Below are positions 54,240 through 63,844 of a stretch of DNA of 64,000 nt, piece by piece. The DNA is taken from positions 2,362,970 through 2,426,969 of the forward strand of contig JABAKD010000029.1 of the NCBI GenBank assembly GCA_012845835.1. The letters are read 5' to 3'. The position numbers were made by a program, and so were the translations under genes. Below the pieces are notes generated by a model. The model saw only the letters and a list, made by a program, of their open reading frames with translations. It ran no database searches and was not told the origin of the DNA. Origin of the DNA: Undaria pinnatifida. Taxonomy: Eukaryota; Sar; Phaeophyceae; Laminariales; Alariaceae. Position 1 is the stretch's first letter, and each line of letters starts with the position of its first letter.

Positions 54240-54830
54240 AGAAATAATAATGTGAAAAAGGAAAGCACGTAGAGAGATATACGGGGGCTTGAGGGAAGAT
54301 ATTGGAATGAAAACGCATCTGCACGGCCCAATGGACTACGCGAAAAAGATGAAACTGCGATTTCGTGTAGGGGACCTGGACCTACCAGAAAGAAGAAAGA
54401 GATACTCGTACACCAGCAGCGGGGAGGAGGAGGACGTGGCGATAAATATATGCCCGTGTGGCACAACAACAGAGAGTACTCACGTCGTAGAAGAATGTGA
54501 AATATGCAAGGAAGAACGGGATGCGTTAGAGGAGGAGATGATGACATTTGACGTACCAGGTATGTGACACGGAAGCGTTTGGTAGACTAGAGAGTAGCGA
54601 GAAAACGATCGCTGTCCTAGGAGATAGGCGGTCGCCGCAGACGGCGAAACAGGACGGGGATAGGATAAAAAAACAGTTTCTATGACGTAGTATATGGAAG
54701 GAGCGTGATGAGCGCTCAAATGTTGGAGGCGTCTCTATTTGGAGTAGGAACGGTGCTCCCTCCGTCTCGAAAGGGATGCGTGGCCAATGTAATGGTCAAA
54801 TTACTAAGGCAAGCAGCAAATAAATGAGTG
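54240..54830 (+). pseudogene. LINE-type C-terminal fragment with CCHC-like finger
   Basis: The frame 54,289-54,567 has K-L-R-F-R-V-G-D-L-D-L-P-E-R-R-K-R-Y, then C-P-C-G-T-T-T-E-S-T-H-V and E-C-E, a C-x-C...H...C arrangement like that at the C terminus of non-LTR RT proteins. Coding resumes in another frame as G-R-L-E-S-S-E-K-T-I-A-V-L-G-D-R (about 54,570-54,630), and fragments continue to a stop at 54,826. At least two frameshifts and one stop. It differs from the LINE at 50.5 kb, so a second LINE family is present. Confidence 0.6.
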
Positions 54831-54884
54831 CACCGATATGCCTGTCCCTTAATCTTTATCGTGCATCTTATTTTTAGACAGGGT

Positions 54885-54965
54885 TGAACATTTTTCCCAC
54901 TGCTCGATATCCATCGAAGTTTCCCAGCCCGGCATGCTCTCGCATTTTAAGGTGACGGAAGAAAA
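54885..54965 (-). mobile_element. SINE fragment
   Basis: TTTCCCACTGCTCGATATCC, ATCGAAGTTTC and GCATGCTCTCGCATTTTAAGG parallel the inner body of the SINE at 24.4 kb. Confidence 0.4.
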
Positions 54966-55911
54966 ACACTAGACTAATAAAAAAAGAGATTCATGCAGCA
55001 AGCGCAGCAACATCCGAGATTCGTTTCCCATCGCAACCGCCGGTAGGGAAGGGTGATGACGTGATACCGATATCAACAAAACAGTCAACTGCTTGACCAA
55101 CGTTCGTTCGTATACTCTTGTCTTAGACTCTTGACTTTATATTTCAGAGTATGCTATTGATGTGATGACTCGTTGGTGTAGGATAACTGTGTTAATAGCA
55201 GCATGCATAGTAGTGGTCATAAAAAGAGTACATTAAACTGCTAGTTTCTGACGCTTGGACTTTACGTATATATATACCGGTATTGCATGCATATATAGTC
55301 TATACTTTGTATAACAGCAGTGCTGCTATTGATTGTATTGTGCGAATGGATGTACGAGTAGTAGTATTATTGCATGACACCGTCAATGGTCAATGGAGTA
55401 TGTATCCTATGTATAATGAAAATTACGCCACAACACAAAATAAGAGTGGTGGACGTTATTTTGCGTTGTTAGGCTTAATAAGTACGCACCATACTTGTAT
55501 AGACTATATGGGCATTTATTTTTGGTCAACTTTTCACGGGTGGCCCAGTGGACCAATTTCCTTAATATTTGAAAATCGTACCGTGGGCGTTGCTTAATGC
55601 CATTGCGTTTTTCTATTTTATGACAACACAGAAAGCAAGTGCGAAGTATAGTGTACCAGGTAATGCATGTACCAGCTCAGATTCTGTTCCGGAATCTGTG
55701 CGTGGCTCTATCATAGAGCCAGCTCTATCTGCTTGTTGTGCGTTTTGTGCCACTGACTGTACCGGCGCAGACACAAAAAACATCGAACACAGCCACTCAC
55801 AACTGACCCAACGGCATGGCGGATGGATTCAAGAATAAGATGGATGGATGGTGGATGGGATGGCATGATCATGGTGAAAGGAGAAGGGAGGAACGGGGAA
55901 TGGAATAAGAC
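54966..55911. other. Intergenic; nothing recognised
   Basis: The plus frame 55,283-55,597 (104 codons) has no motif. ATGG-type simple repeats occur near 55,813-55,870. Confidence 0.45.
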
Positions 55912-56181
55912 TTGAAGAATTAACTCATGGATGGATGGACGGTCTAGAGCATTATTTGCAAATGTGTTGTACAGCAGTATACTATAGTATGGTAAAACTA
56001 TAGACTACTAGTAGTATAGTTGTCGTAAAGCAATATTAGTAGTAGTTTGAGGAATTATTTCATGGATGGATGGACGGTCTAGAGCATTATTTGCATATGT
56101 GTTGTATGTACAGCAGTATACTATAGTATGGTAGAACTACAGACAGCAGTAGTTCTATATTTGTCGTATAGCAATACTAAT
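55912..56181. repeat. Two tandem ~135-bp copies
   Basis: CATGGATGGATGGACGGTCT, AGAGCATTATTTGCA and CAGCAGTATACTATAGTATG recur at ~55,926 and ~56,061 with minor differences. Confidence 0.8.
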
Positions 56182-56329
56182 ATTAAAGTAGTAGTTGTTG
56201 TTGTCGGTGTGGACTCTCCAAAAGTGGCGGTTTCGTGTTGGTTGGGAGCGTACAGAATCCATTTGGGCTGTTCGACTACAGCGCGCGTCCCGAAATATGT
56301 GTGTGTGATCCGTGGAGCTCTCTCTCTCT

Positions 56330-57110
56330 CTTCATCTTGGCCGCTCTGGATAGATTGGTCCTCTGGGGGACCAACTTCAATGGGACAACACCATCAGCAG
56401 CACGGTGCAGATTTGCGATATTGGTGACGCCGGACTCTCGACCTCGTCACTCGCGACTCGCGACTGGCGCCTCGTGCACCTGTTAATCCCGCTGCTTCTT
56501 CTGCTCCTCTTACCCGCTCTGTATCTTCTCTACCAGGTATAACGCAAGCTCTAACATCTGCGTCGTCTCCACGTGTTTCTTCTTCAACGTCTCCTCCTCG
56601 TGACGTTTTTGCTGCGCTTCAACTCTACCACAGCTCCCTTCTCAGCAGCTTCTCTTGGCTCCCTCTCCTCTACAACTTGCTGTTTCAACTCCGCGAGCTG
56701 ATCCTCGATACTAGGTGTCCAACCATGGCTATTGTATCGAGGATCAACTCGCGGAGTTGAAACAGTAAGTTGTAGAGGAGCAGGAGTCAAGAGCAGCTGC
56801 GGAGAAGGCGTCTGCAGATAGAGCTGAAGCGCAGCGAAAACGTCGCGGGGAGACGTTGAAGAAGCAACACGTGGAGACGATGCAGATGTTTGCTCGGCTT
56901 ATGGAGAAACAGAGAGCGGGCATGAGGAGCAGACGCAGCGGGATGAACAGGAGCACGACGAGGCGCCAGTCGCGAGTGACGAGGTCGAGAATCCGGCGTC
57001 ACCAACACAACATTGCAAGATCTGCACCGCGCTGCGGATGGTGTTGTACCCGTTGAGGTTGCCCCCTAAGAGGATCAATCTAGCGAGAGCGGATAAGATT
57101 GAGACTATGG
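56330..57110. repeat. Large near-palindrome, ~380-bp arms
   Basis: The left arm (56,330-56,710) and right arm (56,733-57,110) are reverse complements with gaps, around a 22-bp spacer. Landmarks are GTTTCAACTCCGCGAGCTGA / GAGGATCAACTCGCGGAGTT near the centre and GACGCCGGACTCTCGACCTC / GAGGTCGAGAATCCGGCGTC further out. The right arm encodes a charged coiled-coil-like frame (D-Q-L-A-E-L-K-Q). The left arm carries the same sequence on the minus strand. Confidence 0.75.
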
Positions 57111-58075
57111 TCTCGACGGTGAGTCCGCTAATGCACACGGAAACCGAAGATCCTCTAGACTATACCCACGATGAAGATGGCTCCGCCCGTCTTGAGGGAA
57201 AGAAAAAAAGCGTTTCGGGCCTTTCTGCAGCGAGGCAAAGTGCATTCGAAGCAGACAAAAGTTCATCCCCGGCGGATATGCAGGCCCACCTGACTATTGA
57301 GCTGCCGGACTCTAATGAAGCATCGACGACTTCGAGCGAAGCGGCGGCGGGGTTCATGGCAAGAGCGGTGGATAGTGTGGGGGGATGTGGAAGTCTTTCC
57401 CAGCCGCCCATGTGGCACCAGGCAAGTGTGATGGTGGCGGTCCAATCAGTGGTGTGGGGGGGTTGGCACTGCGGGCAAAGTTACCATCTGGTACTTTGAT
57501 AGCGGTGCTTCTAGCTAATTCTCTCCTAGCGCCGACGAGATGACCACTTACCGGCCGCGCAACAAAACGGTGGCCATGGCAAGCGATCAATCATACCAGG
57601 TGGAAGGTCGAGGCAACCTGGTTGTCGATCTTCAGCCTGGCACGGGAACGATACGTATGGAACTGATTGATGCAGGATGCGCATCGACCCTGAGCTACAA
57701 TCTAGTATCACCAGCGAAGATTGTCAAAGCTGACCACAAGTACTCTGGTGACGACCCCGGACTTACCATGCACTAAACTTTCGGAGAGGACCTACTTTGC
57801 CCGGTTGTGGGGGCCATGCACATTTCACACGGTTGCAGAGTTGATGGTGATGACCTAGAACATGCCCGCGCCGTAATTTCTAAGGGCTTTCTGCCGACCT
57901 CGCCCCAGGAGGGAACGAGTACCTCATCTCCTTCCACGGTGGTGTCTCGTCGAGGATCGTTCAGGGGTGGAGATAGTACTCCCCGTTGCCAACAACAGTA
58001 GCAGCAGCAGCAGCCGCTGCTGCAACAGCGACAACAATAGCACGAGCAGTCCCGTCAACGAAGACGGCGATGATG
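57038..58075 (+). pseudogene. Older Copia (Copia-3): gag tail and protease
   Basis: The frame 57,038-57,499 (acidic, Ser-rich) is probably the gag-protease junction. In a second frame, 57,489-57,515 reads W-Y-F-D-S-G-A-S-S, a copia retropepsin active site. It is followed by TAA (57,516-57,518) where a His is usual, then V-E-G-R-G and M-E-L-I-D-A-G with L-S-Y-N-L-V-S, the end of the protease domain. Another TAA lies at 57,774-57,776, then L-L-C-P-V-V-G-A-M-H. A third frame, Ser- and Asp-rich, runs up to 58,075, where the younger Copia-1 is inserted, and resumes without a stop at 63,845. It is a dead copy. Confidence 0.7.
58071..58075. repeat. Target-site duplication TGATG (left)
   Basis: Identical to 63,840-63,844. 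Five bp is the usual duplication size for copia integrases. Confidence 0.9.
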
Positions 58076-58509
58076 TGTTGGATTGAATCGGTTATGCGAA
58101 GAATAATGTGCTCCCAGCAGCCCAGTCTCAGGCCGCGAGCTTCACTGCAACACACACTGTGAAGAAGATGGTATATAGGTTTCTTTATTAGCTGGTCCCG
58201 GATGCTGATAAGAGCTAAAGAGATGGAGTGAGGCGAGTGGGCGAAGCCATCTTGCTCCACACCAGGCACTATTCTCAATGCTCCAAATTCCCAAATACTA
58301 CAGTACAGGTACTCCATTATCATATTTCCACGTGTTCCTAGATTGGTTCCAGGAACAGTCTACAAGGGCCTTCGGGGCTATTCCACGTGCCCTTCCCATG
58401 CTATAATTTTCCGCAATCACCGTCGGGTAATCCGACAATACCACGTCGGACGATCCTCCGTGACCATCGTTTTTCCTACTTTGTTCATTGAGACAAGATA
58501 TATCGAACA
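58076..58509 (-). repeat. Copia-1 3' LTR
   Basis: 434 bp, TG...CA ended. Compared with the 5' LTR it has a 3-bp and a 5-bp extra segment (near 58,165 and 58,295) and about 20 substitutions. Contains CATGCTATAATTTT, a possible TATA region, near 58,400 (plus orientation). Confidence 0.95.
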
Positions 58510-58525
58510 CCCTCCCTGGCGCAGG
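58510..58525 (-). other. Copia-1 polypurine tract
   Basis: On the minus strand the bases directly upstream of the 3' LTR read GCGCCAGGGAGGG, the purine-rich primer for plus-strand DNA synthesis. Confidence 0.7.
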
Positions 58526-58674
58526 ATCAACTAACAAGCCCGCAACAACACTGGCAACTCCCAAAAGCAATTTACGACGGAAAACTTATATCCCCAACAA
58601 AAAGTCACGGTGTTTCTCAAAACTCTCCCGAGCAATCGCCTTGGTGAGAATGCCCGCATGCTGATCCTCCGTCC

Positions 58675-59295
58675 TTACGTACTTGACGCATAAGTCTCCT
58701 TTCCCACCAACTCGCGCAGGAAGTGGTACCTCACATCGATGTGCTTGCTGTTTGACGAACTCAGTGGGGTTTTGGCCGAGTCAATCGCCCCTTTGTTGTC
58801 TTCAAACACTCCAATGCTCGGCGATCCAAGACTAGGCATCAAGAAAACCAAGACTCCTCGCACGCACAGGGCCTCCTTCACCCCGTCGGCCATCGATACG
58901 TACTCGGCCTCAGTGGTGGAGGGCGTAACGTATTTCTGCGTCCTAGAAAACCAGAATACGAGCGTTCCTCTGCAGCAAACAGCTACACCAGATACCGAAC
59001 GCCTGTCTTCAGCCTTGTGGGCGTAGTCTGCGTCTACGTACGTCTCTAGGTCGTATTCCAACTGTACATTCCCCAACTTACTATCTTTCCTGAAAGTCAA
59101 GCCCAAGTGGGCTGTAGCGCTCAAGTACTCGAGAACCTTCCTAGCAGCCTTCAGGTGTACTTCCTTAGGATCGTGCGAGAACCGCGCAATCGCTCGCACT
59201 GCGTTAGAGATGTCAGGTCTCGTCTGGTTCGCAATCCGCATCAAACTTCCCCACAATTTCACGGAATTTCGCGTCCACCACAGGTTCCTCATCAC
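58675..59295 (-). pseudogene. Copia-1 RNase H
   Basis: 206-codon segment, internally intact. Y-V-D-A-D-Y-A supplies the first acidic residues, S-T-T-E-A-E-Y-V-S-M the Glu, and E-D-N-K-G-A and S-K-H-I-D-V-R the remaining conserved blocks of copia RNase H. The N-terminal side has R-I-A-N-Q-T-R-P-D-I-S. An extra base in the C4 run at 59,249-59,252 (plus strand) separates it from the upstream frame. It would degrade genomic RNA during reverse transcription. Confidence 0.9.
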
Positions 59296-60147
59296 TCACG
59301 TACCTGAGGTCCAACGACGGTGAAGCGGGGATGGGGCTGGTCTTTGTGATACCGAAACGGTCGACAACGTTTCGGATGAACTGAATCCGCGAAATCTCCA
59401 GGGCTCCCTTCTCACGATCCCTCCTGTACTCGCTACCCATATACCACGTAACCTCGCCCAGATGTTTTGTAGGAAATCTCTTATTACTACCGAATCCGTC
59501 ACCTCCTTGGTCGATGCGATCTTTATGTCGTCCACGTGGACCACCAGCATCGCCACAACTGCGTCATTCAACATTAGCCGAAACACGCACGGGTCTACCA
59601 AGCACTGCTCAAACCCACACTCTGCTAAGGTTGACGACAGTAGCTTGAAACATGAGCGGCAACTCTGCTTCAGCCCGTAAAGGGCTTTGTTGAGTAGGAC
59701 TACCTTACCCGACATATCGCCACAACCGCGAGGAAGTCTCCAGAAAATCTCGGTATCCAACTCTGCCTGAATAAAGGCCTGGTCAACGTCCAAGTGTCTC
59801 AAGTACCAATCAAACTTGCACGCCATTGCTGCAATGAGTCTGTCAGACGTGGTCGAGGCAGTGGGGGCAAAAGTCTCGAAGCGGTCAACCCCCTCTACCT
59901 GGCTATAGCCCTTAGCTACCAACCGTGCCTTAGCTCTATCAACCATGCCGTGCGCATCGCTCTTCCATTTCAAGAGCCACTTTGACTCCACGATATAGCT
60001 ACTCGCGGGAAAAACCTCCTCAAACGTTCCAGCAGCTTCGAGTCCATCAAACTCCGATCTCATCGCGTCCATCCAAACGTCCGAATGCTTCGACGCACGA
60101 GCTGCGGTGTATGTGTTGGTTCCGGTTCCGCCTCTTTGACAAGGCAA
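59213..60147 (-). pseudogene. Copia-1 reverse transcriptase, frameshifted
   Basis: The frame 60,147 to ~59,460 has K-W-L-L-K-W-K, L-V-A-K-G-Y, H-L-D-V-D-Q-A-F-I (first catalytic Asp), A-L-Y-G-L-K-Q, and V-V-H-V-D-D-I-K-I (about 59,515-59,545), the catalytic DD box with His in place of the usual Tyr. A one-base loss in a T4 run near 59,465 (plus strand) shifts the frame. 59,440 to 59,255 then reads M-G-S-E-Y-R-R-D-R-E-K-G and V-D-R-F-G-I-T-K. Upstream a further indel near 60,145 separates it from the integrase linker. Confidence 0.9.
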
Positions 60148-60515
60148 TCCGGCAACTTCGTCCTCTCACACTCTGCTTCATTCGCCGCCAGTAGCGCCTG
60201 GAACACACGGCCTCCTTCACAGGGCCCGATCGCACTAATCAGTCCTGCTGCCGCTTCCCGATTGAGCGCCCGGGTCTGCGCTCTCGTACGTCCCTCCCGA
60301 ATCTCTTCACCATCGCCCGGTCCTGACATGTGCGCTCCAAGTTGGCATGCAGCAGTCCGGACCGCCGTGGGGGTCGGAGCTTCATCGTCAGAGGCTGACG
60401 CGTCGCTTCTATCATAAGACGAAGAGTCGCTGTCAGATAATTCGCTGCTGACCGCTGATTTATCGTTCGGCTCTACATCTTCGGCGCGAAACTCGTCGCC
60501 AGCTTGCGGTATCAT
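60060..60515 (-). pseudogene. Copia-1 integrase-RT linker
   Basis: The 151-codon segment is acidic and Ser-rich at its start (D-S-D-S-S-S-Y-D-R-S-D-A-S), then ends with E-A-E-P-E-P-T. It is out of frame with the integrase (indel near 60,510) and with RT. Such linkers are poorly conserved in copia elements. Confidence 0.6.
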
Positions 60516-61887
60516 GCGTCATCGGGGACACCGCACGAAGTTGGTGAGGAATTCCCCTGCCCAAAACCGGCGGTGGAGTCGTCGGGGCAGAGCCAAAGTC
60601 CTCCGTCCCTCCCAGCTCTGGCGCATCTTCTAGCCCCTGCGCCCCTCCCTGTTCCGGTACCTCCGACAGCTGGAATAGTACCGCTCCAACATCAAGCGCT
60701 GCCTCCCAGGTCACATCTCGAGTCTCCACCACCCTGTTCCCCCGCGTGAGCATCCGCAAAGAGTCACTTGGGTGATCGATGCCCGGCCCGAGGTAAAAGC
60801 AGCTCTCGGCCCGGGGTGACGACTTAGACGGGCGGTTCCAGCGGCAGTACGCTGGGCGAAGGTACGGGTGTGGCGAGGCAGGTGCGGCAGCTCCATGCCA
60901 CATTTTGTGCGGAGACTTGTTGCCGGGGTTGGCAGTGGTTGCGGTGTGGTTCAAGGCGTCACAAGACCAGTGCACCGCTTCCGCCCACAGGGATTCGGTC
61001 GGCGGTAGTTGAACGAGCGGGAAAATGATAGGAGCTTGGATGCACGCAGCAAGCGCTGCATTTTGAATGATGCCTAGCGCTCTCTCGACAACACCGTTCT
61101 TCTTTGGGCTGTCCACGTTGGTGAATTCCTGCTTGATGCAAAACTGTTTGCACACCTCTCCAAACTCCCCACCAAAGAATGCTCCACCGTTATCAGACCT
61201 TACAATCTCAACCTTCGAGGGGACACCGTCGGCGCGCACATCAGCCAAAAACTTCCTAAACAAGCCTGCTGCATCCGACTTGTGCTTCGGAAAATATACC
61301 CACGCGTAGCGAGAGAAGTCATCCTTCACTAACATGACATACCTCTTACCCAACAGAGAAGGGGTTGTCTTAGGGCCACTTAGATCAACAAAGACCCGTC
61401 CCAACTTCTCTGGCGCGCGCGACTTAGTGCTGCTGGGGATTGGTTTGCGGTAACCTTTCGCCAAAGAACAGCCAGTACAGGGTCTTAGCGTCCCGAACAG
61501 TTCTACACTAAGTGCCTTTGCGGTCTCTCTCAGCAGTAGTTCGTTAGAGTGGCCATGCACGCAGTGGAAGATGTTGATATCTACAGCAGTCTCAGCAGAA
61601 GCAGCGCTACCGGGAGCAAGTACGGGAAACGCTAGGAGAAAATCGCAACCAGTCTCCACACGGTTCTCAGCGGGGTCGGGGGTCAATAGGAGAAAAGGCA
61701 CATAGACGTTGTCTGGCTCTATCCTGCAAGCAAAGTTGGAGTAACTAGACCCATCACCCTCGAATCTCAACCGCCCATCGAAAAGAGAAATGCACAAGCC
61801 CTCATATTCGGTCATGAATCCTACTCCCTGCTTATGCGCGGCCATTAGCGAAAACAAATTGAACGCCAAATCCGGCATGTAAGCCAC
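60460..61887 (-). pseudogene. Copia-1 integrase, catalytic residues intact
   Basis: 475-codon segment. It starts in the protease-integrase linker (D-L-A-F-N-L-F-S). Zinc site H108/H113 with C137-x2-C140. Catalytic triad D168 (F-V-D-L-S-G), D232 (R-S-D-N-G-G) and E269 (G-V-V-E-R-A), i.e. D-x63-D-x36-E. The C-terminal ~150 residues include W-R-P/W-N-R-P-type sequence and R-V-V-E-T-R-D-V-T-W, typical of copia. The integrase itself has no break, but upstream and downstream frameshifts separate it from the rest of Pol. It inserts the cDNA and makes 5-bp duplications, as seen here. Confidence 0.9.
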
Positions 61888-61889
61888 AT

Positions 61890-62150
61890 CTAACAGTTAA
61901 AAGTTAGATATCCGGGGAAGACTACAGTCAGCGTGCCATACCTCACGACGTCGATCAGGTGGTTGTCACCGATCCTAACCTTGTCGTCGCACAGTCGTAC
62001 GTCACTCAACAGGTCAGTTAAATGAGTCATGTGAAATGAAGCATCATTGTCTGCTATCCATTTCTCAGCTAAGCTCTCCGTTATGCTCTCTACCTTCCTC
62101 AGCACACGAGTCATCACTACGGCTAAACATAAAATTCGCAAGATAGCACA
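61890..62150 (-). pseudogene. Copia-1 protease with altered active site
   Basis: In the minus frame opening at 62,219, the protease part reads K-W-I-A-D-N-D-A-S-F-H-M-T, where copia proteases have D-S/T-G-A-S. The codons are GAC AAT GAT GCT TCA. The rest (V-R-I-G-D-N-H-L-I-D, then V-V-F-P-G) matches the family. The frame differs from gag and from integrase. A missing A near 61,897 explains the downstream break. With Asn-Asp instead of Ser-Gly the aspartic protease is unlikely to work. Confidence 0.8.
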
Positions 62151-63378
62151 CAGTCTCACCGCTGTTGTTCTGTCCTTGTGCACCTTCGCCAGACGTCCTC
62201 TCCGAAGCCGGGGTGACACGAGCCTTGCACTGGTACCACATGTGCCCGGGTTCCAAGCAACGGATACACTTACTCTTCACCTTATCATACTCTGATTGGG
62301 GGATGGTCTGCTTGGGGGTGGGGGGGCTGCTGCTACCTTCGTTACCCTGGCTAGCATCAGCATTCGCTGATCCATTGTTTCGCGACCTAACATTGTTACG
62401 GTTGGATCCGTGACCACCTCCAAGGCTACCTCCACGCCCACGTCCGCGGCCACCTCGGGCAGCACCATTCGAAAACAGTGCCTGACCCACGTTCTTTCCA
62501 TTTGACACGGGAAGTCTCAGGTGCCTCTGTCTGACAATGCTCTCTATCTCTGCTCGGGTGATTTCATCGCGGTACAAGAGCGTGCGTTGTTCAATCTCGC
62601 AGTCAGCTGTAAGTACTCGTACCAGTTTGCGGTTCACATCTCCTTCTGATTTCGGCACACCAAGCGAAGCAAAAGTACCAACAATCTTGTCTACACGACT
62701 GAAGAATTTCATGGGCTCATCACCCTTCTCCATTTGTACTGCATCAAACGCGTCCGACCATTTGACCTGTGTAGCAACTGATTTCGGAAGAAACCAATCG
62801 CGAAGCATTCTCCAAGCACCACTTGGCGATTGCCTGGCAAACACTCTGTCTAATAGGTCAGTATCAGTCATGCTCTCAGTCAAACATATCAATGCAACCC
62901 GCGCATTCTTGATGTGTGGACGGCTCAAACCTTGCGAAATAAAGTATTGCGTGTCTTTGGTTGTGTCACCTACAGCTACCTCTATGTCTGTTAGCATAGA
63001 ACCCAAACACCCACTCATTGATACGAACGCTTCATACCGCTTACTCCATACAGGGAATTCCTCAGGCTTGCCACTGAATTTGGGGACTGCCTGCTTTATG
63101 TTACTAAATTCACGAGGGCCTACATTTACACCTGAACTCTCAACGAATTCGTCATGTCTATTCTCGTCTACGTGTACACCACCAGGGGCTGGCAAGTTCC
63201 CACCGGTTATGACTCCATCTTGGCGTTCCCTGCCAGGGTTGGACTGGGCCTCTCCACGGTCCCGGTCGCTGGCCATCCGCTCTTCCAGTCGATCTTGTCG
63301 GAACACCAATGATCTCAGCAAGACCATCACTTCTTCTTGTGAGCCGGCCTCCTCTTGGTCATGCTCACTTCCAGGCAT
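62065..63378 (-). CDS. Copia-1 Gag
   Basis: 437 codons from an ATG only 33 bp inside the 5' LTR. The N-terminal third is charged. Residues ~95-250 contain F-P-V-W-S-K-R-Y-E-A-F, and then L-R-D-W-F and M-K-F-F-S-R-V-D, as in copia Gag. A Gly/Arg/Asn-rich segment (~residues 315-345) precedes the zinc knuckle C-I-R-C-L-E-P-G-H-M-W-Y-Q-C (C-x2-C-x4-H-x4-C, about 62,225-62,266). It is open to its stop at 62,065, but in an intact element it would be expected to continue into protease; a one-base change near 62,075-62,120 ends it early. It forms the particle shell and binds element RNA. Confidence 0.9.
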   Translation of the reverse strand: MPGSEHDQEEAGSQEEVMVLLRSLVFRQDRLEERMASDRDRGEAQSNPGRERQDGVITGGNLPAPGGVHVDENRHDEFVESSGVNVGPREFSNIKQAVPKFSGKPEEFPVWSKRYEAFVSMSGCLGSMLTDIEVAVGDTTKDTQYFISQGLSRPHIKNARVALICLTESMTDTDLLDRVFARQSPSGAWRMLRDWFLPKSVATQVKWSDAFDAVQMEKGDEPMKFFSRVDKIVGTFASLGVPKSEGDVNRKLVRVLTADCEIEQRTLLYRDEITRAEIESIVRQRHLRLPVSNGKNVGQALFSNGAARGGRGRGRGGSLGGGHGSNRNNVRSRNNGSANADASQGNEGSSSPPTPKQTIPQSEYDKVKSKCIRCLEPGHMWYQCKARVTPASERTSGEGAQGQNNSGETVCYLANFMFSRSDDSCAEEGREHNGELS

Positions 63379-63411
63379 TGTTCCGATTCAAATATAGAAC
63401 TAACGTTAACG
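63379..63411 (-). other. Copia-1 primer-binding region
   Basis: The 33 bp between 5' LTR and gag ATG read, on the minus strand, CGTTAACGTTAGTTC and then ATTTGAATCGG. They do not match the TGGTATCAGAGC-type site (initiator Met tRNA) of many copia elements, so the primer is unidentified. Confidence 0.5.
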
Positions 63412-63839
63412 TGTTGGATAAAATCGGTTATGCGAAGAATAATGTGCTCCCAGCAGCCCAGTCAAAGGGCACGAGCTTCACTGCAACACACGTTGTGAAG
63501 ATGGTATATAGATGTCTTTATTAGCTGGTCCCGGATGCTGATAAGAGCTAAAGAGATGGAGTGGGGCGAGTGAGCGAAGCCATCTCGCTCCACACCAGGC
63601 ACTATTCTCAAATCCTCCAAATTCCCAAATACTACAGGTACTCCATTATCATATTTCCACGTGTTCCTAGATTGGTTCCAGGAACAGTCTACAAGGGCCT
63701 CCGGGGCTATTCCACGTGCCCTTCCCATGCTATAATTTTCCGCAATACACCGTCGGGTAATCCGACAGTACCACGTCGGACGATCCTCCGTGACCATCGT
63801 TTTCTCCTACTTTGTTCGTTGAGACAACTATATTGAACA
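63412..63839 (-). repeat. Copia-1 5' LTR
   Basis: 428 bp, starts TGTT and ends AACA; partner of 58,076-58,509. Promoter and polyadenylation signals would lie here on the minus strand, but I cannot place them. Confidence 0.95.
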
Positions 63840-63844
63840 TGATG
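63840..63844. repeat. Target-site duplication TGATG (right)
   Basis: Identical to 58,071-58,075. Confidence 0.9.

Larger units (their letters stand above)
58076..63839 (-). mobile_element. Full-length Ty1/copia retrotransposon (Copia-1)
   Basis: 5,764 bp, bounded by LTRs (434 and 428 bp, ~95% identical by eye) that start TGTT and end AACA, and by a perfect 5-bp target duplication. The interior, read on the minus strand, has gag, protease, integrase, RT and RNase H in copia order. About six single-base frame breaks and a changed protease active site make it non-autonomous as sequenced. The level of LTR divergence indicates that it is not a brand-new insertion. It lies inside an older Copia on the opposite strand. 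Confidence 0.95.

Noticed and set aside
62537-63397. 286-codon plus-strand ORF
   Set aside because: Antisense to Copia-1 gag.
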